Source: Cepaea nemoralis
Lineage: Eukaryota > Mollusca > Gastropoda > Stylommatophora > Helicidae
Reading direction: 5' to 3'
Assembly: GCA_014155875.1 (NCBI GenBank)
Contig: JACEFZ010012608.1
Coordinates: 25,001 to 89,000 of the forward strand
Length of the DNA: 64,000 bases
The notes below the pieces were generated by a model, which saw nothing but the letters and a program-made list of their open reading frames with translations, searched no databases and had not been told where the DNA came from. Every line of letters begins with the position of its first letter. Within the stretch, counting starts at the first letter, position 1. Made by a program: the position numbers and the translations under genes. This document shows, in pieces, positions 12,464-22,162 of the stretch.

Positions 12464-12555
12464 TTTATTCGCAATAGAATTGCGAATAAATGAAGTCTCT
12501 ATTCGCAATCGAATCTTAAATAAACGAAGTGTCAATTCGCAATCGAATTGCGTAA
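12464..12555. repeat. palindromic ~34 bp tandem repeats
   Basis: Units built round ATTCGCAAT(C/T)GAATTGCG, a near-perfect palindrome, alternate with AATAAA(T/C)GAAGT(C/G)T spacers. The longer version lies at 15098-15222. In both places the array abuts the same LINE-D RT fragment. Confidence 0.85.
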
Positions 12556-12950
12556 AATACTCAGCGTTTGATAGAGTAGATAGAAACAAGCTGTGGGAAA
12601 TCCTTAAACAATATGGAGTGAGTACACATCTAACAAACCTATGTAGAAGTTTATACAACAGTGAATGCATAGTGAGAGCAACTTGAGGACACTCAGAACC
12701 CGTCACCATAAGATCTGGAGTACGACAAGGTTGTGTCCTGTCTCCTCTCTTGTTCATAACATATATAGACAACATATGGAAAGAAACCAGCCAAGCAGAG
12801 ACAGCAAGAATACCGCATGACGAGAACACAGAAGAAGAACCATCTGCAAATCTAACCATTAGAGAACTCCTATTTGGGGACGACCAAGCACTAATAGCAA
12901 AATCAGAAGATGAATTACAAGACCACATGAATAGTCTAAACGAAATGTGT
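12556..12950 (+). pseudogene. LINE-D reverse transcriptase fragment
   Basis: Broken frames read AFDRVDRNKLWEILKQYGV (RT palm motif A region), LTNLCRSLYN, then GCVLSPLL (motif B region) and LFGDDQALIAKS, where the catalytic [Y/F]xDD box reads FGDD. An in-frame TGA follows CIVRAT. The match to LINE-D ends at MNSLNEMC, exactly where every copy of the 2.25 kb tandem unit also ends, so this fragment derives from the same rearranged ancestor. Confidence 0.8.
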
Positions 12951-13675
12951 TAAAAGTTGTGAACAAGAGAAGGGACAGGAGAAGGATGTATGTGGGTAAT
13001 CTCCTGTATACTTTATGAGGCCCAAGGAGGCCATTAAAAAAATGTTCTTCCCCCATTATGGGGGAAACGGATATTCTCACGCAAACCTAACATAGCAATT
13101 ACTCAAATTAAATTTAAAAATAAATGTAAAAGATAAAAGTTGGTGCTAAAATTTAAGTATATAAAAGTTAGAAACATTTTCTGTAATAAATTTAAATTTG
13201 AAGTATTTTACCTTAATATATTCTACTTTCGCTTTAATTGTTTTATTTACTAAACAAAATTCTTGGAATTCTAAGATAAATCTTATATTATTACGAGTAT
13301 ATTATTTATTTTATTTTTAATTTAAGTAATCTCCCTTGCGACAATATTAGATGTTTATTTCCCCTACCCATTCTTAATCAAAGTGTTTTTCATTTGGATA
13401 TCTTGTAATTCTGCAGATTATTTTAACATAATTATTAAGTGTAGTGATCAATCAAGGCATTACTATCATGTTATTATGATATTTTAAAAATGCTCTTCTG
13501 CTTCTTCTTCTTTCGTTCGGCTGAAATATATTTATAACTGCTATGCTGTCTCTTGTATGAATCTAACAGTCTTTTTTAGTTCACTCAGCGGTCCATAGAG
13601 TTAGAGTTTATCTTCCACTGTTGTCTCTTTTCCGGCCCCTTGGCTCCGCAGGACATCCGAGAAGGACCTCATTAT
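12951..13675. repeat. partial copy of the 2.25 kb tandem unit
   Basis: It begins with AAAGTTGTGAACAAG and carries TGGGTAATCTCCTGTATAC, the GAGGCC...AGGAGGCC hairpin segment, an AT-rich stretch and then an internally deleted LINE-C derivative (from 13495, minus). It corresponds to the tandem units at 17.8, 20.0 and 23.4 kb but is cut off within the LINE-C derivative at about 13675, where LINE-H begins. Confidence 0.8.
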
Positions 13676-13687
13676 GCCCTTCTTCTC

Positions 13688-14452
13688 TATTTCCTCTCAT
13701 ACATTCTTTTATTCAACATCTCTTATGAAGCAATTCTTTGACAACAAAAGAACAATAAGCATTAAAACGCATGAAAAATATTCAATAATACATGACTCGT
13801 TGAGGCAACGTTTAACATGGGCATCATGAATACCCAATGTGGGTGTAACGTGCCGTACATATGGGAATAGTTGTCGTTCGAGATAATTTACCATTATTAT
13901 TGTCTGTGTTGCTGTTTTTTTTTTTTTTTAAAGGGGCATGTAGTCTGTCCTGAGGCAGTGTTCAAACAGGTTGCGAATGTATGTATAATGATTGGTGGTG
14001 TCTTTGATTTCTTGTGGAAGATTATTCCACAACTGAGTGACAGAATATGCTAAGCTTGTTTTATATAAGTCAATCCTAGGTTTAGGGACATGAAGTATAT
14101 TTTATATTTAGTCATTCGCTATATCTTGCGTTATATTTAAACAATGGCCAAAGGTAGCTTGGGGCATTTTGAAATAGGATTTTGTGAATTAGTTTAGCCT
14201 TATTAAAAAGTAGGCGTTTGTGGAGTGCCTGTAACTGAAGACGTTCATGTAGGTTAAAATTGTCTGTAGGCTTATCACCATTGATTAGACGCACTGCCAC
14301 GTATAGAATATCTTTCTTGTATTTTCGTGGAGGAAATGTTTAATTTTCGCAAGTTGGTATACTTTCTTGGCTATTTGTTTAACTAGATCATGAACATGGG
14401 AATTAATAAACTGTGCGTGTTTGGTTTATGGAGTTGATATTCTAAAGCAGAG
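13688..14452 (-). mobile_element. LINE-H (CR1-like) 3' fragment
   Basis: On the minus strand broken frames encode the C-terminal part of a CR1/Jockey-like RT: HDLVKQIAKKVYQL, RLQLQALHKRLLFNKAKLIHK, NAPSYLWPLFKYNARYSE. A further frame matching SLAYS..QLWNNLPQEIK follows. The 3' end matches the LINE-H copy at 63.1-63.2 kb. It is heavily mutated and lacks the (CGTT)n tail seen there. A segment beginning AGCAGAGGTGAGCACAC at 14452 looks like an unrelated DNA transposon end. Confidence 0.7.
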
Positions 14453-14708
14453 GTGAGCACACTTTTTGTGCGTAGGGCCACATTGACAAATGTAAAAGCT
14501 GTGTATGTATTTCAAAATGTATTTCAAAATGTCAGCGACGAATGAGAAAAAAAAAAAAACAACCTCTTGTCACTCATGTCTGTGTCGGTTGTCGTCGGTC
14601 TTCCTCCTGGCAGCTTCATTTGAGGTTAAGGTTCTTATATAGAAGTATATATGGCAAATCTCATCTGTTGTGACTACCTCCATTTCAAAAATTAAAAAAA
14701 AATATCTC

Positions 14709-14780
14709 TGGAGATGCCGGGGATCGAACCCGGGGCCTTTCACATGCAAAGCGAACGCTCTACCACTGAGCTACATCCCC
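14709..14780 (-). tRNA. tRNA-Ala (anticodon UGC), copy 3
   Basis: Third identical 72-base copy: TGC anticodon, complete cloverleaf, intact internal promoter, followed on the minus strand by AGAGATATTTTTTTT as terminator. It is linked to the SINE-S2 copy at 14781-15095. Confidence 0.95.
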
Positions 14781-15095
14781 AGTTACATGTATGTGACACG
14801 ATAATGATAAAACATTGCAATGGATCTAAACTTAGTACCATATCCTTTACGGGCCGTCGCAGGAACCTCCAGTACTTTTTGGCTGTTTGGGATTTCTTGG
14901 CAAGTTCACATTCAGGTGTTTGCATTCTGAAGGACTGGCACTCATACGATTGAAAAACCAACGTATTTCTGCTATATGAAAACCGCACACAGACAGCTGT
15001 GTTTCAAAAGGGATTCGCAGGATTACGAATTGCGGTCGTACTTCCTTGACCACAGCGCTGGCTAATTGATAACGAGTATCTATTTAAAGATAGGG
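14781..15095 (-). mobile_element. SINE-S2 copy linked to tRNA-Ala copy 3
   Basis: Most complete S2 copy of the three. The minus strand starts near 15070 with CCAGCGCTGTGGTCAAGGAA and GCAATTCGTAATCCTGCGAA (tRNA-like head region), then ACAGCTGTCTGTGTGCGG, the conserved body, and CTAAGTTTAGATCCATTGC before the tRNA. A SINE head of the same type, split by a LINE-A fragment, is seen at 33.6-33.8 kb, where the box B (GTTCGAAAC) is better preserved. Confidence 0.75.
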
Positions 15096-15097
15096 AA

Positions 15098-15222
15098 AAT
15101 TTATTCGCAATCGAATTGCGAATAAATGAAGTCTCTATTCGCAATTGAATTGCGAATAAACGAAGTCTCTATTCGCAATCGAATCTTAAATAAACGAAGT
15201 GTCAATTCGCAATCGAATTGCG
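15098..15222. repeat. palindromic ~34 bp tandem repeats, longer array
   Basis: Three to four units of TTCGCAAT(C/T)GAATTGCG + AATAAA(C/T)GAAGTCTC. Each core is a palindrome able to form a short hairpin. The array sits between SINE-S2 and the LINE-D RT, as at 12464-12555, with one extra unit. Confidence 0.85.
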
Positions 15223-15670
15223 TAAAATACTCAGCGTTTGATAGAGTAGATAGAAACAAGCTGTGGGAAATCCTTAAACAATATGGAGTGAGTACACATC
15301 TAACAAACCTATGTAGAAGCTTATACAACAACAGTGAATGCATAGTGAGAGCAACTTGAGGACACTCAGAACCCTTCACCATAAGATCCGGAGTACGATA
15401 AGGTTGTGTCCTGTCCCCTCTCTTGTCCATAACATATATAGACAACATATGTAAAGAAACCAGCCAAACAGAGACAGCAAGAATACCGCATGACGAGAAC
15501 ACAGAAGAAGAACCATCTGCAAATATAACCATTAGAGAACTCCTGTTTGCGGACGACCAAGCACTAATAGCAAAATCAGAAGCTGAATTACAAGACCACA
15601 TGAATAGTCTAAATGAAATGTGTAGGGAACATAACATGAAAATTAGCACAAGCAAAACAGAGGTAATGAC

Positions 15671-16773
15671 AAGTTCCTCAGCTTGCCAGGCCACCCTATG
15701 AAGAACAGATTTGAAAACCTAGCTATGGGGCGGTTGAAAAGAAGTAGTTTTATCCACCAGGCCAAACGACTCTGCAGAGAAACCACTGATCTGCCCACAG
15801 TTGGTATCCCCCTAACAACTATTCCAGAGCGAACTCCATGGAAAGATGAGCATAGACTATCATTACAAATCCAGACAAAAGTGAGAGGAATATTTGACAA
15901 GGAAGAACAGAACAGTGTGCAGCGCAGAACAGCCACTCTCAGCTTCCTTGATGAAGAATACCCACATGATCTCTGGATCCGAGTCTACACAGATGGGTCA
16001 GCACAAAATGCTGTTCGAAATGGAGGAGCGGGAGTGTACATAGAATACCCAAATAATACTAGGGACACAACCAGAGTACCGACAGGAAAGTACTGCCATA
16101 ACTATGATGCCGAAATTGAGGCAATCAAGATAGCAACAGAGAAATTACTAAATAACAGCAATGGTACACAACCTGTGGTGCTACTAACAGATGCAAAATC
16201 AGTACTCGAGGCGCTCCTCTCTGGGAAATTGCCAGTACTAAGGACACTACTTTCTGAACTTAGCAGTCAGCATAAAGTCACCATACAGTGGATACCATCC
16301 CACTGTGGAGTACCCGGAAACGACAGAGCTGATCAATTGGCTAAGGAAGGAGCCAAAGAAGAACAGCCTGATGTGCCCGTTACATACCACCAAAAGAAAA
16401 GAATGATCAAATCAGTCAGAAAGCCACCAAAACCTGCTCAAGATGACTACCACATTATGGACAGACCAGAACAAGTCATTATTCTGCGCCTCAGAACAGG
16501 GCACAGTAGATTACGCAACCACATGTATACAAAATTCAAGATTGGTGAAACAGCCATGTGCACATGTGGATTGGCGTCGCAGACAGCAGAGCACATACTC
16601 CAAGACTGCCCAAAATATAACATATCTAGGCAAACCTTCTGGCCTAGAGAGACGACAGTGGAAGATAAACTCTATGGACCACTGTGTGAACTGAAAAAAA
16701 AAACAGTTCAATTCATGCAAGAGACGACATTACAGATATAGACATATTTCAAGCGAACGAAAGAAGAAGAAGA
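15671..16773 (+). mobile_element. 5'-truncated LINE-C insertion in LINE-D, 12 bp TSD
   Basis: The 3'-terminal 1.1 kb of LINE-C (compare 61773-62870), ending in GCGAACGAAAGAAGAAGAAGA. The 12 bp AGAGGTAATGAC is present on both sides (15659-15670 and 16774-16785), and removing the insert plus one TSD restores the LINE-D reading frame across VMT/TITKEE. It must therefore be younger than its host. Confidence 0.95.
15683..16741 (+). CDS. LINE-C ORF C-terminus: RNase H and zinc-binding tail
   Basis: A 352-residue open frame without interruption. It starts inside the connection region after the RT, then carries an RNase HI-type domain: VYTDGSA (first Asp, about residue 103), the Glu region YDAEIEAIKIA, LLTDAKSVLEA (second Asp) and WIPSHCGVPGNDRADQLA (His and last Asp), i.e. 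all catalytic positions. It ends with a CTCGLASQTAEHILQDC zinc-binding motif (C-x-C-x8-H-x4-C) typical of the I/Jockey group. RNase H removes the RNA strand during element replication. The true start codon is lost by 5' truncation, so this is not a complete gene, though it is the best-preserved RNase H copy of family C here. Confidence 0.85.
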   Translation: MPGHPMKNRFENLAMGRLKRSSFIHQAKRLCRETTDLPTVGIPLTTIPERTPWKDEHRLSLQIQTKVRGIFDKEEQNSVQRRTATLSFLDEEYPHDLWIRVYTDGSAQNAVRNGGAGVYIEYPNNTRDTTRVPTGKYCHNYDAEIEAIKIATEKLLNNSNGTQPVVLLTDAKSVLEALLSGKLPVLRTLLSELSSQHKVTIQWIPSHCGVPGNDRADQLAKEGAKEEQPDVPVTYHQKKRMIKSVRKPPKPAQDDYHIMDRPEQVIILRLRTGHSRLRNHMYTKFKIGETAMCTCGLASQTAEHILQDCPKYNISRQTFWPRETTVEDKLYGPLCELKKKTVQFMQETTLQI

Positions 16774-17442
16774 AGAGGTAATGACTATAACTAAAGAAGA
16801 ACAAACAACAACAATTCACCTAAACGAACATCCCTTGAAACAAGTAAAGAGCTTCAAGTACCTAGGAAGTATAATATCATCAAATGGCAGATCAGAAGAC
16901 GAGATCGAAAATAGGTGCAATAAGGCAAATCAACTCATTGGACAAATGGCACCAATACTAAAGAACAAACATGTATCAATAACTACTAAGAAAGCACTTT
17001 ACAACACAATCTTCCTACCAACTCTGTGCTACCAATGCCAAACCTGGACAATGACAGAAAAAGAGAAAAGAAAAATCACAACAACAGAAATGAGGTTCCT
17101 GAGAAGAATACTCAACGTATCAAGAAGAGATAAGATCAGAAATGAAGAAATCAGGACTAAAGTGGGGGTTAAAGCTGCTCTAGATTTTATTAGAAAGCAG
17201 CAAGTCAAATGGTTTGGCCATGCAAGTAGGCTACCAGTCAACAGCATGCCACAACAAGCAATGATGTACAGACCAGATGGAAACAGAGGAAGAGGCCGAC
17301 CACGTAAACGTTGGACGGAGGGAATAACAGAATCCATAGGAATGTCGATATACGAAGCCCATAACCGGGCACTCTCACGAAATTTATACTTCACCTCGAC
17401 ACCGCAAGGTACAAGATTAACATGATGAGATGATGAGATGGA

Positions 17443-17781
17443 GTGAGTACACATCTAACAAACCTATGTAGAAGTTTATACAACAACAGTGAATGCATAG
17501 TGAGAGCAACTGGAGGACACTCAGAACCCTTCACCATAAGATCTGGAGTACGACAAGGTTGTGTCCTGTCCCCTCTCTTGTTCATAACATATATAGACAA
17601 CATATGTAAAGAAACCAGCCAAGCAGAGACAGCAAGAATACCGCATGACGAGAACACAGAAGGAGAACCATCTGCAAATCTAACCATTAGAGAACTCGCG
17701 ATTGCGGATGACAAAGCACTAATAGCAAAATCAGAAGCTGAATTACAGGACCACATGAATAGTCTAAACGAAATGTGTTGA
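17443..17781 (+). pseudogene. LINE-D RT fragment in tandem copy 1
   Basis: 112 open codons covering RT motif B (SGVRQGCVLSPLLF) and the catalytic region, where [F/Y]xDD has become IADDKAL. It stops after MNSLNEMC. Same product as at 19702-20040, which has FGDD. With motif A missing and the stop at the rearrangement point, it cannot act as a polymerase. Confidence 0.8.
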
Positions 17782-18308
17782 AAGTTGGGGAAAAAAAGAG
17801 GGATGTATGTGGGTAATCTCCTGTATACTTTATGAGGCCGTAGGAGGCCATTTAAAAAATGTCCTTCCCCCATTATGGAGGAAACGGATATTCTCACGCA
17901 AAACTAAAATGAAAATTACTCAAATGAATTTTAAAAAATAAATGCTAAAGCTAAAAGTTGGTGCTAAAATTTGAGTATATAAAAGTTACAAACATTTTCT
18001 GTTATAAATTTAAGTTTGAAGTATTTTACCTTAATACATTATACTTTTGCTCTAATTGTTTTATTTACTAGGCAAAATTATTGAAATACTAAGATAAATG
18101 TTATATTATTACGAGTAAATTATTTATTTTATTTTAAATTTAAGTAATCTCCCTTGCAGAACAAATAGATGTTTATTTCCCTTACCCATTCTTTATCAAA
18201 GTGTTTTTCATTTGGATATCTTGTAATTCTGCAGACTATTTTAATATAATTATTAAGTGTAGTGATCAGTCAAGGCATTACTATCATGTTATTATGATAT
18301 TTTAAATA

Positions 18309-18750
18309 TGCTCTTCTTCTTCTTCTTTCGTTCGCCTGAAATATGTTTATAACTGCAATGTTGTCTCTTGTATGAATCTAACAGTCTTTTTTAGTTCACT
18401 CAACGGTCCATAGAGTTAGAGTTTATCTTCCACTGTATTCTCTTGTCAGGCCCCTTGGCTCCGCAGGACATCTGAGACGGACCTCCAGTAGTTGTGGTTA
18501 GACCACACCTTAGAAGGCATAAGGCCCGGCATTGCACCTGCCTGGGGGTCCAGAGCAGGGCGAGCACCATAACATGTAGCAGTTGTCGACATAATTCACG
18601 GCGTTATTGCGTGGAAGTCTGATTTCTGTGGTGCGCCTCCTGGCTGGCTGCCTCCGTCTTCAGCATCTATCTTTTGCAAGAGTAGACTATGGTCTTAGTA
18701 AGACTCTTACTCGACACACGAACTCGAAGACTCTTACTCGACACACGAAC
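18309..18750 (-). mobile_element. internally deleted LINE-C derivative, copy 1
   Basis: On the minus strand the 5' part equals the start of LINE-C (TGAAGACGGAGGCAGCC, GGAGGCGCACCACAGAAATC, then the leader up to GGAGCCAAGGGGCC). It jumps within a few bases to the last 120 bp of LINE-C (CAGTGGAAGATAAACTCTA to GCGAACGAAAGAAGAAG). Relative to the full element at 58669-62870, about 3.5 kb between roughly 59.18 and 62.75 kb is missing. The result is a ~0.4 kb element that keeps a 5' region and the 3' end that LINE reverse transcriptases recognise. Confidence 0.85.
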
Positions 18751-18807
18751 ACATAATGCTGTTCTTCCGGTTTGCAACTAGGGAAATGCATGCACTGATG
18801 AATTGTA

Positions 18808-19348
18808 TAGTGTGGTGCAAAATGATCTGACACATTTGTAACTCTAATATAACTAAATTAGAATAATGAACAAAAAAGCATTTGTATTTATCAAATGTAC
18901 ACATGATGCCATTTTGTTTTATGGTGTTTAAATAATGAAAAAATGTATTTTTATTTCCTAAATGTACATATGATGTCATTTTATTTCATTTTCTTTTACA
19001 AATTACAACAGTCAAATATTCGCCGTTGTTGTCCACACACTGTTGGACACGTTCGCGAAAGTTGTCCATAACTCGGCGGATCATTTCATGTGGAATAGAC
19101 TCAATTTCTTGATGAATTGCATCTTTCAACTTTTCAATAAATCGGGGGGAGATGAATGTACGAAATAAAATAAAATGACATCATATGTACATTTGGGAAA
19201 TAAAAATACTTTTTTGTCATTATTCAAACAACATAAAACAAAATGGCATAATGTGTACATTTGATAAATAAAAATACTTTTTTTGTTCATTTATTCTAAT
19301 TTAGTTTTATTAAAGTTAAAAATGTGTCAGATCATTTACCCCACCCTG
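18808..19348. mobile_element. mariner-type MITE, copy 1
   Basis: Long terminal inverted repeats of about 180 bp begin (C/T)AGGGTGGGGCAAAATGATC and are flanked by TA, the Tc1/mariner target. Between them lies the degraded C-terminal end of a transposase (minus strand). Copies 2 and 3 lie at the same place in the next two tandem units. This copy is the most mutated at its left end (TAGTGTGGTGCAAAA). Confidence 0.85.
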
Positions 19349-19351
19349 TAT

Positions 19352-20040
19352 AATTGTATAGAACTAGATAGAGAAATACGTCACATGTGCAGAGTTGCCA
19401 AAGAAGAGTAGCTGCAGAAACATTGCAAAGAAATAGAGGATCTGGAAATAAATCACAATTCGAAAGAATTACATGAACATATAAAAAGATTTACAAAGAA
19501 GAAAAATAATATAACAGGAAACGGTTGTAACTTGGATTTAGGAAAAACAAAGGATGTACAGATGCCATTTTTGCTCTTAGACAACTTATACAAACATCAA
19601 TCGAATTCAGTGAAACACTCTACTTAGCCTTTGTCGACCAAGAAAAGGCATTCGATAGAGTAGATATAAACAAGCTATGGGAAATCCTTAAACAATATGG
19701 AGTGAGTAAACATCTAACAAACCTATGTAGAAGTTTATACAACAACAGTGAATGCATAGTGAGAGCAACTGGAGGACACTCAGAACCCTTCACCATAAGA
19801 TCCGGAGTACGACAAGGTTGTGTCCTGTCCCCTCTCTTGTTCATAACATATATAGACAACATATGTAAAGAAACCAGCCAAGCAGAGACAGCAAGAATAC
19901 TGCATGACGAGAACACAGAAGAAGAACCATCTGCAAATCTAACCATTAGAGAACTCCTGTTTGGGGACGACCAAGCACTAATAACAAAATCAGAAACTGA
20001 ATTACAGGACCAGATGAATAGTCTAAATGAAATGTGTTGA
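19352..20040 (+). pseudogene. LINE-B linker joined to LINE-D RT, tandem junction
   Basis: The first 160 bp translate in pieces to HMCRVAKEE, LQKHCKEIEDLEINHNSKEL and FTKKKNN, the segment between endonuclease and RT of LINE-B (seen in continuous form at 24930-25150). At about 19540 it passes into GCTDAIFALRQLI and the LINE-D RT (LYLAFVDQEKAFDRVD, GCVLSPLLF, LFGDDQAL). A chimera of two LINE families was thus already present in the ancestral unit. Confidence 0.7.
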
Positions 20041-20078
20041 AAGTTGTGAAAAAAAGAGGGATGTATGTGGGTAATCTC

Positions 20079-21207
20079 AAGCCGGACAGGTCAAAGGGTA
20101 GAGAACAGACAAAGAGAAACACCCTGGTCCTCCAGGTTGGGGGTTGAAGCGTGGGGTTAACATCCCCACCTTTGTAAAAACCTTTCTTTGTTACGAAACA
20201 AATACATGAGCCTCGATATCGGACTGACTTATCTGGACAACGACCTTGGAACGTTAAAGGACTTTTGAGATTTGGAACATGGAAAAACAGGGTGATGCAC
20301 TATCGCCGCTACTCTTCAATCTGGCTCTAGAGAAAGTTGTAAGGAAGGTAAAGGAGGAATGTGATATTGGAGGAACATCCAGGCTGCTTGGTTATGCAGA
20401 TGATATAGATATTATAGGGCAAAGTGAACAAAAGACATTAGAAATATTGACTCACTTAAAGGAAAAAGCCCAACAGATGGGGCTGGTTATCAACCAAGAT
20501 AAGACAGAATATATGGTAATTTCAAGAGACGGAATGGCTAAAAACTCTGGCCACATACAAATAGATAATATGACCATTAAAAGAACGGAAACATACAAAT
20601 ACCTGGGTACAATCTTCAACTGCTCCAACATCATAAGGGAAGAAATACAAACTAGAATCAACTCTGGAAATAAGATATACTATGCACTACAACATCTACT
20701 AAAATCAAAGGCGCTATCTCGTAACACCAAAATCACAATATACAAAACACCGATCAGACCAGTTGTGCTGTATGGCTCTGAAACCTGGAGTACAACGAAA
20801 GGAGACGAAGCCTTGTTACAAACCTTTGAGAACAAAATTTTAAGACGCATCTTTGGACCCATTAGGGATACACAAAGTGGAGAGTGGAAAAGAAGAAGTA
20901 ACAAAGACATTTATGATTTGTTTAAGTCCCCGCTAATCACTGGTATCATGAAGGCTAATAGACTACAATGGCTGGGGCATATAGAAAGAATGGAAGATAA
21001 TAGGGAAACAAAACTCGCTTACACTCAGGAAATAAATGACCGTAGACCCCGAGGTAGACCAAGAAGGCGGTGGAGAGATAATATACATACAGACCTACAA
21101 GCACTTGGAATCAACGACTGGCAAGAGAAGGTCCACCAGAGAGACGAATGGAGACAGATTGTATTTGCAGCAAAGAACCTCAATGGCTCGGAATGCTGAA
21201 GAAGAAG
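20079..21207 (+). mobile_element. LINE-E, internally deleted, 14 bp TSD
   Basis: ATGTGGGTAATCTC lies immediately before (20065-20078) and after (21208-21221) the insert. The first ~200 bp (CACCCTGGTCCTCCAGG, GTGGGGTTAACATCC, CTGGACAACGACCTTGG) look like the 5' leader of a LINE. They are joined directly to the second half of the RT, with no endonuclease or RT palm motif A between. The 3' end is TGCTGAAGAAGAAG. The element therefore kept both ends and lost its middle, like the LINE-C derivative. Confidence 0.85.
20279..21199 (+). CDS. LINE-E RT C-terminal half (306 codons, uninterrupted)
   Basis: The frame begins MEKQGDALSPLLFNLALEKV (RT motif B), then RLLGYADDIDIIG, with the catalytic YADD intact. 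Motifs D/E follow (INQDKTEYMVIS, YKYLGTIF), the thumb (VLYGSETWS) and the C-terminal LQWLGHIERM / RRPRGRPRRRW block typical of CR1/RTE-like LINEs. The absence of any stop in 306 codons suggests a young copy. It lacks the first catalytic Asp of the RT and the endonuclease, so no autonomous activity is expected. The ATG arises at the deletion junction. Confidence 0.8.
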   Translation: MEKQGDALSPLLFNLALEKVVRKVKEECDIGGTSRLLGYADDIDIIGQSEQKTLEILTHLKEKAQQMGLVINQDKTEYMVISRDGMAKNSGHIQIDNMTIKRTETYKYLGTIFNCSNIIREEIQTRINSGNKIYYALQHLLKSKALSRNTKITIYKTPIRPVVLYGSETWSTTKGDEALLQTFENKILRRIFGPIRDTQSGEWKRRSNKDIYDLFKSPLITGIMKANRLQWLGHIERMEDNRETKLAYTQEINDRRPRGRPRRRWRDNIHTDLQALGINDWQEKVHQRDEWRQIVFAAKNLNGSEC

Positions 21208-21711
21208 ATGTGGGTAATCTCTTGTTTACTTTATGAGGCCGTAGGAGGCCATTAAAAAAATGTCCTTCCCCCATTATGGGGGAAACGGATATTCTCACGC
21301 AAACCTAACATGGACATTACTAAAATGAAATTTAAAAAATAAATGTAAAAGCTAAAAGTTTGTGCTAAAATTTAAGTATATAAAAGTTACTAACATTTTC
21401 TGTAATAAATATAAATTTGAAGTATTTTATCTTAATACATTATACTTTCGCTTTAATTGTTTTATTTACTAGGCAAAATTATTGGAATACTAAGATAAAT
21501 GTTAAATTATTGCGAGTATATTACTTATTTTATTCTTAATTTAAGTAATCTCCCTTGCAGCAATATTAGATGTTTATTTCCCCTTCTTATTTTTATCAAA
21601 GTTTTTTTCATTTGGATATCTTGTAATTCTGCAGACTATTTTAACATAATTATTAAGTGTAGTGATCAGTCAAGGCATTACTATCATGTTATTATGATAT
21701 TTTAAATATGC

Positions 21712-22092
21712 TCTTCCTCTTCTTCTTTCGTTCGCCTGAAATATATTTATAACTGCAATGTTGTTTCTTGTATGAATCTAACAGTCTTTTTTAGTTCACT
21801 CAGCGGTCCTTAGAGTTAATCTTCCACTGTTGTCTCTTGTCAGGCCCCTTGGCTCCGCAGGACATCTGAGAAGGACCTCCAGTAGTTGTGGTTAGACCAC
21901 ACCTTACGAGGCATAAGGCCCGGCATTGCACCTGCCTGGGAGCCCAGAGCAGGGGGAGCACCATAACATGTAGCAGTTGTCGACATAATTCACGGCGTTA
22001 TTGCGTGGCAGCCTGATTTCTGTGGTGCGCCTCCTGGCTGGCTGCCTCCGTCTTCAGCATCTATCTTTTGCAAGACTCGACTATGGTCTTAC
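21712..22092 (-). mobile_element. internally deleted LINE-C derivative, copy 2
   Basis: Same 5'-3' fusion as at 18309-18750, with the same junction, so it descends from the same deletion and was multiplied by tandem duplication rather than by three independent events. Confidence 0.85.
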
Positions 22093-22162
22093 TCGACACA
22101 CGAACACATAATGCTGTTCTTCCGGTTTGCAACTAGGGAAATGCATGTGCTGATGAATTTTA

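Larger units (their letters stand above)
15223..17437 (+). mobile_element. LINE-D, longest copy, split by LINE-C
   Basis: The LINE-D frame runs from the RT palm (AFDRVDRNKLWE) through GCVLSPLL and a preserved LFADDQALIAKS to SKTEVMT at 15670. It resumes at 16774 with TITKEEQTTTIHLNEHPLK, then FKYLGSIISSNGRSEDEI, LYNTIFLPTLCYQCQTWTM, KQQVKWFGHASRLP and GRGRPRKRW, ending in a (GATGA)n-like tail. Two stops fall in the RT part. The endonuclease and N-terminal RT are absent. The FADD box is intact here, unlike in the tandem-unit copies. Clade assignment is uncertain: CR1/RTE-like, with no RNase H. Confidence 0.85.
17438..19699. repeat. 2.25 kb tandem unit, copy 1
   Basis: The unit starts at GAGTGAGTACACATC inside the LINE-D RT and repeats from the same point at about 19700 and 23052. 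Its order is: LINE-D RT fragment, TGGGTAATCTC / AT-rich segment, internally deleted LINE-C (minus), a TACTCGACACACGAAC segment, a mariner-type MITE, then LINE-B linker sequence joined to the LINE-D RT. The junction LINE-D tail/unit at 17437 is abrupt. Confidence 0.9.

Noticed and set aside
14452..14560. hAT-like transposon end (CAGAGGTGAGCACACTTTTTGTGCG)
   Set aside because: Resembles the start of hAT MITEs, but I could not find a matching inverted end or an 8 bp TSD, so it is not listed as an element.
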